Assembly: GCF_004118375.1 (NCBI RefSeq)
Contig: NZ_SDHX01000001.1
Coordinates: 1,367,693-1,431,692, forward strand
Origin: Oleiharenicola lentus
GTDB lineage: Bacteria; Verrucomicrobiota; Verrucomicrobiia; Opitutales; Opitutaceae
Direction: 5' to 3'
DNA: 64,000 nucleotides
This document shows, in pieces, positions 8,509 to 16,276 of the stretch. The stretch's first letter is position 1; each line of letters starts with the position of its first letter. The position numbers and the translations under genes were made by a program. The notes beneath the pieces were generated by a model, which was not told where the DNA came from, made no database searches, and saw only the letters and a list, made by a program, of their open reading frames with translations.

Positions 8509-9177
8509 ATGGCCCGGAGCCTGATCACCAACCATACCTCGCGGTGCGAACGCTGCCGTTTCGCACCGCGCTGGTGCATCTGCGCGGCGCACACGGAGAT
8601 CGCGAGCCCGCTGGTGGTGGACGTGCTGATCCACCAGCGCGAGCTCTGGCGCCCCACCAGCACCGGGCGGCTGGTGAACCGCGTGCTGGCGGGTTCACGG
8701 CAGCATGTGTTCCACCGCGAAAAACCGCCCCCGCGCGAGGAGATCGCCCGGCCCGGCCGTGAGCTGTGGATCCTGCACCCGCGCGGCGAGGCCGTGCCGA
8801 CCGGGGCCGATCTTTCGCAGGTGCAGGTGCTGCTGCTCGACGGCAGCTGGGGCGAGGCCGCGCGCATGTCGTCGCACGTCGCGGGGTGGGGCCGGCTCAT
8901 CTGCCTGCCCGACGCCGGCGAGAGCCGCAGCAGCCTGCGTCGCCAGGAACAGTCGGGCAAATACGCCACCGCCGAGGCACTTTTGTTCCTCCTCGCCGCC
9001 CTTGGCCTGACCGAGGTCGAGCGCCAGCTGCGCCTGCAGTTTGAACTCCACGTCTATGCCGGCCTCCGCACCCGCGGCGCTGTGGTCCAGGCCGAGGAAT
9101 TTCTCGTTGCGTCGCCCATCAAGGAAGCCTTCCCCGACCTGCTCACCGAACTACATAGGCGGCGGCCGTTGGTTTGA
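8509..9177 (+). CDS. DTW-domain protein, probable tRNA-uridine aminocarboxypropyltransferase
   Basis: A 222-residue protein of the DTW family (TapT/YfiP, TuaA). These enzymes transfer the 3-amino-3-carboxypropyl group of SAM to a uridine in tRNA, giving acp3U. The N-terminal Cys cluster CERCRFAPRWCIC is the family's zinc-binding motif. VLLLDGSWGEAARM carries the DxTW-like signature, here as DGSW, and SGKYATAEA is also conserved. The ATG at 8509 is chosen although an in-frame TTG lies at 8473; neither has a strong ribosome site. The stop is followed at once by the attC-like region, so this gene is the last normal-composition gene before the array. Confidence 0.85.
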   Translation: MARSLITNHTSRCERCRFAPRWCICAAHTEIASPLVVDVLIHQRELWRPTSTGRLVNRVLAGSRQHVFHREKPPPREEIARPGRELWILHPRGEAVPTGADLSQVQVLLLDGSWGEAARMSSHVAGWGRLICLPDAGESRSSLRRQEQSGKYATAEALLFLLAALGLTEVERQLRLQFELHVYAGLRTRGAVVQAEEFLVASPIKEAFPDLLTELHRRRPLV

Positions 9178-9202
9178 GTTCCGCTTTGGTCCGGTAAAAT
9201 GC

Positions 9203-9209
9203 GTTGGGC
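9203..9209 (+). other. isolated GTTRRRY-type core box
   Basis: GTTGGGC fits the integron attC right-core consensus GTTRRRY. It follows 'gagttccgct' by about 18 bases, the same spacing and sequence seen before the stronger site at 9318-9324. Alone the 7-mer is expected by chance about once per kilobase, so this is only supportive. Confidence 0.3.
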
Positions 9210-9271
9210 AAAACCGGAATCCGTCAAAACCAAGCATTGCGCGGCAAGCCTTTGTGTCTTTGCTCGCGGAA

Positions 9272-9324
9272 AACCAACCCTGAATGTTATGCGGAACTGA
9301 GTTCCGCTGAATATACTGTTAGGC
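9272..9324 (+). other. attC-like recombination site 0 (upstream of P-loop cassette)
   Basis: A 53-bp imperfect palindrome. The left core is AACCAAC (one mismatch to RYYYAAC), the centre is a perfect hairpin GCGGAAC-tga-GTTCCGC, and the right core GTTAGGC at 9318-9324 matches the canonical GTTRRRY exactly. The next gene's ATG follows only five A residues later, the usual layout of an integron cassette start. Confidence 0.5.
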
Positions 9325-9329
9325 AAAAA

Positions 9330-9860
9330 ATGACGCGCATCGCAGTTATCGGTAATGCGGGTGGCGGAAAGTCGACGCTCTCTCGAAGACTTCGCGACGC
9401 GCTGCGGTTGCCGCTTCATCCGGTTGATCAGCTCCAGTGGCGTCCGGGATGGAAGCGCGTGGCGGCAGAAGAGTTCGCGACGGTGCATGCGAAGCTTGTT
9501 TCAGAGCCGCGTTGGATCATCGACGGCTGGGGCGAGTTCGACGCGATTGAAGCAAGGTTTCGTCGCTGCGATACCGTTGTGCTCATCGATTTTCCTCTTT
9601 GGCGGCATTATTGGTGGGCGCTGAAGCGTCAGTTCATGTGTCTGTTTCGCCCACGAATTGACGGACCGTCCGGTTGTCCGATGCTTCCGATGACTTGGCC
9701 GCTTATGAAGATGCTTTGGTTGATTGATCGAGATGCGATGCCGCGCTTGCGTGCCCTGGTTGATGCGCAGCGTGAATCGAGGCGAGTGATCGTGATTCGC
9801 TCACTTGCCGAGCTGCGGCAGTTTAACCGCGAAGTCGACGCCCATGCCAAAACAGCCTAA
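9330..9860 (+). CDS. P-loop NTPase, topology-modulation/adenylate-kinase-like, first cassette gene
   Basis: A 176-residue nucleotide-binding protein. The Walker A motif GNAGGGKST is at residues 8-16, HPVDQLQWRPGW is the substrate-side segment of FlaR/topology-modulation-type kinases, and VVLIDFPLW is the second strand. The family is related to adenylate and shikimate kinases but its natural substrate is not established. The ATG at 9330 sits five bases after the GTTAGGC core, and the stop codon TAA lies inside GCCTAAC at 9855-9861. Gene ends overlapping the left core of attC are typical of integron cassettes. Base composition is visibly less GC-rich than in the flanking genes. No obvious promoter or Shine-Dalgarno sequence precedes it. 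Confidence 0.8.
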   Translation: MTRIAVIGNAGGGKSTLSRRLRDALRLPLHPVDQLQWRPGWKRVAAEEFATVHAKLVSEPRWIIDGWGEFDAIEARFRRCDTVVLIDFPLWRHYWWALKRQFMCLFRPRIDGPSGCPMLPMTWPLMKMLWLIDRDAMPRLRALVDAQRESRRVIVIRSLAELRQFNREVDAHAKTA

Positions 9861-9953
9861 CCAGTCGCCAGAGCCAACGGCACTCGCTGTCACGCCTCGT
9901 GCTTGCGCACGAGTCGCGCCATCGAGCGCCGTGGCTCATCTTTAACGATCGGC
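9855..9953 (+). other. attC-like recombination site 1
   Basis: 99 bp from GCCTAAC (9855-9861, canonical RYYYAAC, containing the preceding stop codon) to GATCGGC (9947-9953). Inner arms AGCCAACGGC and GCCGTGGCT pair with one unpaired base, like the extrahelical bases of attC. The centre is a CTCGTG/CACGAG hairpin. The right core departs from GTTRRRY at two positions, so recognition by a standard IntI is uncertain. Confidence 0.5.
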
Positions 9954-9962
9954 GAAGAAAAG

Positions 9963-10394
9963 ATGAAGAAAAGCGCAGTCATCGGTCCCTCGGCAATCAT
10001 GGTGGCTACGACCGCTACTGCCATCGTCATCTCGACTATTACGCCGACCGATCCTCATTACGGTGTTTGGCCGAAGATCATGGCGGCTGCATTCTGGAGT
10101 GCTCTCGGACTCATCCCCGCTGCGATCTGGATTGGCATAGCGAATTTCAAACACCCGCTGGCAAAAGGATTATTGCTGCTTCAAGCAATCGCTCTTTTGG
10201 GATTCCTTACCCTCAACCTCGGTATAGGTGGATTTGGATTCCAGGCCCTTTCATTCGTCTTTCTCGCCGTATGCATGGTCGTCGGTCTTCCCTTCATTCT
10301 AGTCCTCCTCTACCGCGGACACTGTGGTTCGCACGGCGCTACTGCGAGAGAGCCGATCCAGTCGCCAGTGCCAACGCGCGGGAATGGAACGTGA
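9963..10394 (+). CDS. small four-helix membrane protein, second cassette gene
   Basis: A 143-residue protein with about four predicted membrane helices (residues near 10-28, 39-60, 68-88 and 92-117) and a short polar C-terminus. The helices are rich in Ile, Leu, Gly and Ala, and no catalytic motif is visible. No family is recognised. The ATG at 9963 follows the GATCGGC core by nine bases, and an AAGAAAAG stretch before it could serve as ribosome site. The last 14 or so codons (about 10352-10394) lie within the next attC-like palindrome, so the C-terminal tail EPIQSPVP is encoded by the recombination-site-like sequence. It may be a true tail or a late addition. Confidence 0.65.
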   Translation: MKKSAVIGPSAIMVATTATAIVISTITPTDPHYGVWPKIMAAAFWSALGLIPAAIWIGIANFKHPLAKGLLLLQAIALLGFLTLNLGIGGFGFQALSFVFLAVCMVVGLPFILVLLYRGHCGSHGATAREPIQSPVPTRGNGT

Positions 10395-10485
10395 TTCGCA
10401 TGGGCCTCCTCCGCTCCACATATGCAGTAATTCAGAAGGGTTCACTCTCCGCTCGCCCGCGCGCGGCACATCTCTAACGATCGGC
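10352..10485 (+). other. attC-like recombination site 2
   Basis: 134 bp bounded by GCCGATC (10352-10358) and its exact reverse complement GATCGGC (10479-10485). Inner arms TGCCAACGCGCGGG and CCCGCGCGCGGCA pair almost fully. The ten bases after the left core (cagtcgccag) are identical to those of site 1, and the right flank (taacgatcggcg) is likewise shared. Confidence 0.5.
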
Positions 10486-10494
10486 GGAAGAAAG

Positions 10495-10947
10495 ATGAAG
10501 CATGCGTTGATAGTCCTTGTTTCCGTTGTCGGGCTTTTCGCGGCACTATACTTGGGCGCGAAGGTGCTCGACCCCGATTACGACAAAGAGCGCGCTGAGA
10601 TTTTGCGGGTAGCTTACTCGCATTCGGAGATCACAACCCGTGTCGGAAGTGTCCGGACCGCGTCGTTTACCACTCAGAAGAAAGAGGGCCTGGCCGTGCT
10701 GGCTCGCTTTTTCCGTGACGACTGGACGCGCGTCCGCAGCCAAGGTGCCACGAAAGGCAGTGCCCGACTGTTCATCCTCGGTTCCAAAGAAGGCGGGTTC
10801 TTCGTGATTCACTATACCTACACCGAGAAGAATGGTCAGTTCACGCTGGATTCAGTGGACACATCGGCGTTCGATTCGCCTCAAGAACGCCGATCTCTGA
10901 GCCGGCACAGCCAACTCTGGGCAGCTGCCGCTGCCCTCCGTGGCTGA
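10495..10947 (+). CDS. small N-anchored protein, third cassette gene
   Basis: A 150-residue protein with a single N-terminal hydrophobic helix (about residues 4-23, a signal anchor or uncleaved signal peptide) and a mixed alpha/beta soluble region with alternating strands (SARLFILG, GFFVIHYTY). It is likely to face the periplasm. No family is recognised. The ATG at 10495 lies nine bases after the GATCGGC core in the same AAGAAAG context as the previous gene. The 3' end from about 10889 is superimposed on attC-like site 3: the segment for SLSRHSQLWAAAAALRG comes from that palindrome. In another frame the same DNA reads GCC GAT CTC TGA, exactly the end of the fourth cassette gene, so a frameshift may have extended this protein. 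Confidence 0.6.
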   Translation: MKHALIVLVSVVGLFAALYLGAKVLDPDYDKERAEILRVAYSHSEITTRVGSVRTASFTTQKKEGLAVLARFFRDDWTRVRSQGATKGSARLFILGSKEGGFFVIHYTYTEKNGQFTLDSVDTSAFDSPQERRSLSRHSQLWAAAAALRG

Positions 10948-10962
10948 CCTCAATCAATCGGC
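10889..10962 (+). other. attC-like recombination site 3, embedded in the third gene's 3' end
   Basis: 74 bp from GCCGATC (10889-10895) to AATCGGC (10956-10962). The centre is a perfect GGGCAGC-tgcc-GCTGCCC hairpin, flanked by AGCCAAC and GTGGCT with one unpaired base, the same asymmetry as in site 1. The first 14 bases, GCCGATCTCTGAGC, recur exactly at site 4. Confidence 0.5.
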
Positions 10963-10970
10963 CAAGAACC

Positions 10971-11318
10971 ATGAGCGATAGCGACTACATCGGCGAGGGT
11001 GAGATTGACTACGCGAAAGTCATGGCCCGCGGAGGGGCCAACTGCGGTGACGAAGATTTTGCTGTGTTTGCGTGCCCGTTTTGTCGCCATGTCTACCTGC
11101 TGGAGTATGAAGTCGACACAGCCTACCTGGATGCGAGCGACCTGAAGAAGAGAGTGTCGGTGTTCAATACGTGCTTTTCCTGCGTATCGTGCGGCATAGA
11201 GATTCCTAGCGACACGGCATGGGTTGGCCCTCGCGCCCCAGAAAAGTTCAAAGTTCTTCGAGAAGAAATGTCGCGATCAGGTTGGCGATGGATTCTTAAG
11301 GAGGAGGCCGATCTCTGA
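10971..11318 (+). CDS. small zinc-ribbon-like protein, fourth cassette gene
   Basis: A 115-residue soluble protein with two Cys pairs, CPFC near residue 34 and CFSCVSC near residue 71, spaced as in a zinc ribbon. An acidic N-terminus precedes them, and a C-terminal Trp/Lys-rich helix carries the WRWILKE pattern. No catalytic motif or named family is recognised. The ATG is eight bases after the AATCGGC core. The stop codon TGA lies in GCCGATCTCTGAGC, immediately overlapping the left core of site 4, in the way integron cassette genes typically end. Composition is less GC-rich than the OPT gene downstream. Confidence 0.7.
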   Translation: MSDSDYIGEGEIDYAKVMARGGANCGDEDFAVFACPFCRHVYLLEYEVDTAYLDASDLKKRVSVFNTCFSCVSCGIEIPSDTAWVGPRAPEKFKVLREEMSRSGWRWILKEEADL

Positions 11319-11361
11319 GCGTTCTGCTGCGCCGTAGCGCGCAGCAGAACGCCGGTTGAAC
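11307..11361 (+). other. attC-like recombination site 4
   Basis: 55 bp from GCCGATC (11307-11313) to GTTGAAC (11355-11361). The right core matches GTTRRRY exactly. Between them lies a perfect 14-bp stem, GCGTTCTGCTGCGC with its complement, loop cgtagc. Length and geometry match short attC sites well. Confidence 0.55.
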
Positions 11362-11638
11362 AAGCCCCGCCTTCTCTGAAGCTACGGCGCGGCGAGCCGT
11401 AGTAGGTTTGGGAACACTGATACGCTTTGTGTTGGGCACGCGGTGGCGGCGGACGGAACGAGTAGGATGGATGACGACTGCCGCGGGAGATCGTGCAGCC
11501 CGCCTTTACGCAGTTCAGGATCCAGTGCCCTGGGGCGCTGTTCGCTGAAACTTTTATGACTGGCGGCATCTAAGGCTTGTTCACCGGAGCGCTGTGTCAT
11601 AACGGTTGGGTGGCACCGTCCTTCTTCATCCCCATCGC
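11362..11638. other. non-coding tail of the cassette-like region
   Basis: Contains a CTACGGC-gcggcga-GCCGTAG hairpin and two further boxes fitting GTTRRRY: GTTGGGC at 11431-11437 and GTTGGGT at 11605-11611. The latter is 28 bp before the OPT transporter ATG and may be the distal end of the array. No credible gene was found here. Confidence 0.4.
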
Positions 11639-13483
11639 ATGTCCGCCCCCTCCGTTCCTCCCGCTGTGTCCAACCCGACAGTTCCTGCTCACGAGCGCGA
11701 GGCCGACTGGCTGAAGAACATCTACCGGCCCCACGAGGCCAACCTCACGGTGCGCGCGGTGGTCGTCGGCATGCTCATCGGGGCGGCGATGTGCCTCTCG
11801 AACATCTACGTCTTCTTCAAGACGGGCTGGAGTCTCGGCGTGACGCTGACGGCGTGCATCCTCGCCTTCGGCTCGTTCCAGTTCCTGCAGGCGCTGCGGA
11901 TCGTGAAGAAGCCGCTCGGCGTGCTGGAGAACAACGCGCTGACCACGGTAGCCTCGGGCGCGGGTTTCATGACGGGCGGAGGCAACATGGCGGCCTTTGG
12001 CGCGCTGTTCATGATCACCACGGTGCGGCCCGATTCCACAGCGATGATCGTGTGGTTCGGCGTCATCGCGGCGCTGGGTGTGTTTGCGGCCATCCCGATC
12101 AAGCGCCAGCTCATCAACCATGAGGGCCTCGCGTTCCCCACGGGCACGGCGACGGCGGAGACCATCCGCTCGATCCACGACGCCGCGGCGGGCGGCGGCA
12201 AGGGCAAGGCTGCGTGGCTCGCCGGGTCGGCGGGCGTGGCGGCGGTGCTGACGTGGCTGCGTGACGCATGGCACTGGATTCCCGGCACCTTCGGCCTGCC
12301 GGTCAGCCTGGCCGGGCACACGCTGGCGCAATGGACGCTCTCGCTGAAGGCCGAGGTCGTGTTGCTTGGCGGCGGCGCGCTCATGAGTTTCCGCACGGGC
12401 TGGTCTTTGCTGCTCGGCGGCATCCTGACCTACGCCGTGCTGGCGCCCGCGCTCGTGGCGCAGGGGATCGTCACCACCGTCAGCTACAAGGCCATCGTGG
12501 CGTGGACGCTCTGGCCGGGCGCGGCGATTTTGGTCGCGTCGGGGCTCACGTCGTTCGCGCTGGATTACAAGAGCATCGCCCGCTCGTTCTCCGGGCTCGG
12601 TCGGATTTTTGGTCGCAAGGGCGCGCAACCCGCCGAGAGCGGGATCGAGGCGGTGGAGTGTCCGGAGTGGTGGTTCCCCGTCGGCTTTCTCGTGCTCGCG
12701 CCGGTGGTCACCGGCCTGATGGTCTGGCTGTTTCAGATTCCTCTCTGGGCCGGATTGGTCGCCGTGCCGCTGGCGGTCGTGATGGGTTTCGTGGCCGCGC
12801 GCGTGACCGGCGAGACCGATGTCACGCCGACCAAGGCGCTGGGCCCGGTTACGCAGATGATCTACGGTATCATCACGCCCGGCAACGTAGCCGGAAACAT
12901 CATGTCCGCCAACGTCACGGGTGGCGTCGGCCTGCATGCCGCAGACCTGCTGACGACGCTCAAGACCGGCTGGCTGCTCGGCGCCAAGCCCCGGCACCAG
13001 CTTTACGCGCAGCTCTTCGGCGTGATGGCCGGAGCGGCGATCGTGGTGCCGGCCTTCAACATCATTTTGCCCGATCCCAGCGTGCTGGGTGGCGAGGCCT
13101 GGCCGGCGCCATCGTGCGTGGTGTGGGCCGGCGTGTCGCAGGCTTTCTCAGGCGGCATCGCGGCGCTGCATCCGTCGTCCAAGACCGCCATCGTGGTCGG
13201 GCTCATTCTCGGCGTGGCGCTCTCGCTGTTCGAGAAGTTCGCGCCGCGCAAACTCCGTCCCCTGCTGCCCTCGGCCTCGGGCCTCGGCATCGCCATGGTC
13301 ATCCCGGGCAGCAACTGCATCGCCATGTTCCTCGGGTCGGCCGTTGCGGAATGGATGCGCCGGAAGTGGCCCGCGGTTGCGGACAAACTGGTCGTGCCCG
13401 TGGCTTCGGGCCTCATCGCCGGCGAGAGCCTGATGGGCATCCTCATCGCGTTTTTGATCGTGTCCGGGGTGATCGCGGGTTGA
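11639..13483 (+). CDS. OPT-family oligopeptide transporter
   Basis: A 614-residue integral membrane protein of the OPT family, with about 14-16 hydrophobic segments. These proton-coupled carriers take up small peptides or metal chelates. Family features include the first helices (VGMLIGAAMCLSNIYVFFKTGW), an ENNALTTVASGAGF segment and the conserved loop GLAFPTGTATAETI. The ATG at 11639 is chosen because it begins the short polar N-terminus before NIYRPHEANLTVRA, which is conserved; an upstream in-frame start has no support. The gene begins just after the cassette-like region and returns to the high GC content of the genome. No partner gene is adjacent. Confidence 0.92.
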   Translation: MSAPSVPPAVSNPTVPAHEREADWLKNIYRPHEANLTVRAVVVGMLIGAAMCLSNIYVFFKTGWSLGVTLTACILAFGSFQFLQALRIVKKPLGVLENNALTTVASGAGFMTGGGNMAAFGALFMITTVRPDSTAMIVWFGVIAALGVFAAIPIKRQLINHEGLAFPTGTATAETIRSIHDAAAGGGKGKAAWLAGSAGVAAVLTWLRDAWHWIPGTFGLPVSLAGHTLAQWTLSLKAEVVLLGGGALMSFRTGWSLLLGGILTYAVLAPALVAQGIVTTVSYKAIVAWTLWPGAAILVASGLTSFALDYKSIARSFSGLGRIFGRKGAQPAESGIEAVECPEWWFPVGFLVLAPVVTGLMVWLFQIPLWAGLVAVPLAVVMGFVAARVTGETDVTPTKALGPVTQMIYGIITPGNVAGNIMSANVTGGVGLHAADLLTTLKTGWLLGAKPRHQLYAQLFGVMAGAAIVVPAFNIILPDPSVLGGEAWPAPSCVVWAGVSQAFSGGIAALHPSSKTAIVVGLILGVALSLFEKFAPRKLRPLLPSASGLGIAMVIPGSNCIAMFLGSAVAEWMRRKWPAVADKLVVPVASGLIAGESLMGILIAFLIVSGVIAG

Positions 13484-13503
13484 GGCGGAACGGTGCGAGA
13501 AAC

Positions 13504-13633
13504 TAGCCGCACTTGAGTCCAGCGGACGCAGGACGAAAGCGTGGCCGCGCAAGCGGGAAACGGGTGTGATGACGCGCGGGGAAGACCACATTGTCTCCCG
13601 CGTCCGCGGGATCCAATGCGTCTACATGGCTAC
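13504..13633. repeat. intergenic palindrome, family A copy 2 (diverged)
   Basis: Begins TAGCCGCACTTGAGTCC and ends TGGCTAC, in the same order as the 84-bp copies, with the internal GAAAGCGTGG segment preserved and about 45 extra bases. It lies between the OPT transporter and fucosidase genes. Confidence 0.55.
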
Positions 13634-13705
13634 CCGGCTCCGGCCGTGTCCGGTGTTTTGGGGACTTGAGCAAAGTCTGCGGTCCGGGCATGCTGCAGCC
13701 ACCCC

Positions 13706-15175
13706 ATGAAGATTAAGACGCTGGTTGCCCTGTCCCTGTTGCTGACCGCTGGTGCAAACGTTCCGGCCGCGCCCTACGAACCCAAGTGGGAATCGCTCGA
13801 CCGGCGGCCGACGCCGGCGTGGTTCGGCGAGGCGAAGTTCGGCATCTTCATCCATTGGGGCGTGTATTCCGTGCCGGCCTGGGCGCCGGTGGGGCAGTAT
13901 GCGGAATGGTATTGGCAGTGCGTGCTGAGCAAGGACCCCAAGAAGGCGGCGTGGCGGCCGTATCACGAGGCGACCTTTGGCGCGGGTTTCGACTACCGGG
14001 ATTTCGCGCCGCAGTTCCGGGCGGAGCTGTTCAAGCCCGAGCAGTGGGCGGACGTCTTCGCGCGCTCCGGCGCGAAATACGTCGTGCTCACCTCGAAGCA
14101 CCACGACGGCTTTGCCCTCTGGCCGAGCACCGAGGCGAGCCGCACCTGGGGCCGGCCGTGGAACGCCGTCGAGACCGGCCCGAAGCGCGACCTGCTGGGC
14201 GACCTCGCCGACGCCACCCGCGCGCGCGGGCTGACCTTCGGCATCTACTTTTCCTACTACGAGTGGTTCAACCCGCTCTGGCTGTCCGACAGGAAGCGCT
14301 TCGTGGACGAGCACATGATCCCGCAGTTCAAGGACGTCGTCACCCGCTACCGGCCCTCGCTGATCTTCAACGATGGCGAGTGGGAGATGCCCTCGGCCGG
14401 GTGGCGCAGCGAGGAACTGCTGGCATGGCTGTTCAACGAATCACCCGTGCGCGATGAAGTCGTGGTCAACGACCGCTGGGGCGGAGAAACGCGCCACAAG
14501 CATGGCGGCTACTGGACCACGGAATACGCCGCCGGCCTCGCCGACGGGTCGCACCCGTGGGAGGAGAACCGCGGTATGGGTCATTCCTACGGTCTCAACC
14601 GCGCCGAGCGCGCGGAGGATTATCGCAGCACACGCGAACTCGTGCTCCTGCTGATCGACACCGTCAGTCGCGGTGGCAACCTGCTGCTCGACATCGGGCC
14701 GGCGGCCGACGGCACCATCCCGCCGCTCATGGAGCAGCGCCTGCTCGAGATCGGCGACTGGCTGCGCGTGAACGGCGAAGCCATCCACGGCACGCGGCCG
14801 GCCGCGCGCGCCGCCCAGTGGACCGAGGGCAAACGCCCCGAACAGGCCTATGGTGACTACCAGGTGCGCTACGAACTGCTCGAGCAGGTCGGCCAGCAAC
14901 CGCGCGACGGCCGGGCCGTTAAGCAGGTTTTCTTCACGCAGAAGCCCGGCACGCTCTACGCCATTACTGCCGGCTGGCCGGGCCGCACACTCACTCTGCA
15001 CGACGTGGATCTGCCCGCCGGGGCCAGCGTGACTCTGCTCGGTGTGTCTGGTGAACTGAAAGTCGAGCGTCGCGGCGCAGCGCTGGTCGTGACGCTGCCC
15101 GACCTGGGCCCCGACGAGGCGCCGAGCCGCTACGCGCACGTGCTGAAGCTCCCGGGTGCGACGGTGAAACGATAG
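13706..15175 (+). CDS. alpha-L-fucosidase (GH29), secreted
   Basis: A 489-residue retaining glycosidase that removes alpha-L-fucose from glycans. A signal peptide covers about residues 1-22, ending in VPAA. The barrel has the family's opening KFGIFIHWGVYSVPAWAP, the conserved SKHHDGFALW and the nucleophile Asp in LIFNDGEW. A C-terminal beta-sandwich follows from about residue 370. Length agrees with bacterial GH29 enzymes. The gene is monocistronic by appearance, preceded by a repeat-filled spacer and a good signal-peptide ATG. With the rhamnosidase it fits a fucan- or plant-glycan-degrading lifestyle. No sulfatase is nearby. Confidence 0.95.
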   Translation: MKIKTLVALSLLLTAGANVPAAPYEPKWESLDRRPTPAWFGEAKFGIFIHWGVYSVPAWAPVGQYAEWYWQCVLSKDPKKAAWRPYHEATFGAGFDYRDFAPQFRAELFKPEQWADVFARSGAKYVVLTSKHHDGFALWPSTEASRTWGRPWNAVETGPKRDLLGDLADATRARGLTFGIYFSYYEWFNPLWLSDRKRFVDEHMIPQFKDVVTRYRPSLIFNDGEWEMPSAGWRSEELLAWLFNESPVRDEVVVNDRWGGETRHKHGGYWTTEYAAGLADGSHPWEENRGMGHSYGLNRAERAEDYRSTRELVLLLIDTVSRGGNLLLDIGPAADGTIPPLMEQRLLEIGDWLRVNGEAIHGTRPAARAAQWTEGKRPEQAYGDYQVRYELLEQVGQQPRDGRAVKQVFFTQKPGTLYAITAGWPGRTLTLHDVDLPAGASVTLLGVSGELKVERRGAALVVTLPDLGPDEAPSRYAHVLKLPGATVKR

Positions 15176-15345
15176 AGGTTCGCTGGAGGGCCCGGCTCCC
15201 GCGGGGCCGAAGTAGGTCGGGCTTTACGCCCGACGCCGTGTGCGGGCCAGTCGGAGCCCCCCCCCGATCTATAGTTTTCGATCCGGCCGGTGCGGAGACC
15301 GGCCCCAGTTTCGCGGACACGCTCCGGCTTCACTATTGCGAGCCT
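15176..15345. repeat. short GC-rich intergenic palindromes
   Basis: Contains hairpins GGGCCCGGCTCCCGCGGGGCC and GTCGGGC-tttac-GCCCGAC, in the style of the family C repeats, between the convergent fucosidase and GAF genes. The second stem could terminate transcription, but there is no T-tract. Confidence 0.45.
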
Positions 15346-16101
15346 CTACGCCTTGGTGAGCGGGCGGGGGACGCCCATGACGCTGTCGATCTCCTGCTTG
15401 AAGCGGGCGAGGGCGTCGTCGGACATGCCGTGCGTGACCGTGACGCCGTAGCGGGAGCGGAGGTAGGCCTCGATGGACATCCATTGGCCGTCGTGGAAGA
15501 GTCGCTTGGTCCAGGCGCACATGCGCACCATCTCGCGCGGACCGTCGGCGAACGGTGCACTCGAGGCACTGCGCCGGAGCTCGGCCACCTCGTCGGCGGC
15601 ACGCACCGCCTCGATGCCGGCGCTGGTGGCATCGGCGAGCGCTTGCAGCCAGTGCACGGCCTCAGCCGAGACATGATGGGTGGATGCCCAGTAGGCCCCG
15701 ATCGCCCCGAGAGGATCCTGGCTGCGGATCGGCACCATCACGAGGCTGCGCACGAAGGTCGCACGGTAGGCGTTCTGGGGTATCCGTAAATCCAGGGTGA
15801 TGTCAGGAATCGCCACCGCCTGTCGATGCAGCATGGCCCAGCCGCTGACACATTCGCTCATCGGGAAGCGGCGACCCTTCCAGAGCGGCGCGATGCTGTC
15901 CTCGTCCACGTAGAAGCACTGGTGGCCGTCGCGGAGGACGAAGGACACGCCATCGGCCCCGGTGCCGGTGCGCGCGGCGTGAGTCACGATGGTGATGATC
16001 GCGTCGAGTGATTCGGCGGTGGAGACATCCTGCACGGCCCGGATGAGCAGTGCGGGCGAAAGTGCGGCTACCGGTGGAGGTGACGATGAAAGCTTAGACA
16101 T
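15346..16101 (-). CDS. GAF-domain sensor protein
   Basis: A 251-residue soluble protein with one GAF domain at about residues 18-165 (STAESLDAIITIVTHAARTGTGADGVSFVLRD at its start, with FPMSECVSGWAMLHRQ as the family's central helix) and an alpha-helical C-terminus of unknown fold containing HHVSAEAVHWLQAL. GAF domains bind cyclic nucleotides, haem, bilins or small molecules. No output domain (kinase, GGDEF, EAL) is present, so it is probably a partner protein. The gene is divergent from the cyclic-nucleotide-binding gene, 175 bp away, and the two may be functionally linked. Confidence 0.8.
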   Translation of the reverse strand: MSKLSSSPPPVAALSPALLIRAVQDVSTAESLDAIITIVTHAARTGTGADGVSFVLRDGHQCFYVDEDSIAPLWKGRRFPMSECVSGWAMLHRQAVAIPDITLDLRIPQNAYRATFVRSLVMVPIRSQDPLGAIGAYWASTHHVSAEAVHWLQALADATSAGIEAVRAADEVAELRRSASSAPFADGPREMVRMCAWTKRLFHDGQWMSIEAYLRSRYGVTVTHGMSDDALARFKQEIDSVMGVPRPLTKA

Positions 16102-16276
16102 GACGGGTTGGGGAAACCCGGGCCCTTGACGTGCAGACTATACCGCGGCGGTTCCCTTCAAACAATGGGTTCCTGCCGCCGAATCGGGTTTAGTTACTTT
16201 GCTTATTCGCCACCGTTTGACGGGAACGGCCGCGCTTCGGCCCGGAATCTGCTCAACCGGAGCAACCCCTTTCCCC

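Noticed and set aside
9178-11638. An integrase or recombinase gene within the cassette-like region
   Set aside because: No tyrosine-recombinase motifs were found on either strand in this region or elsewhere in the window, so an integron proper cannot be claimed.
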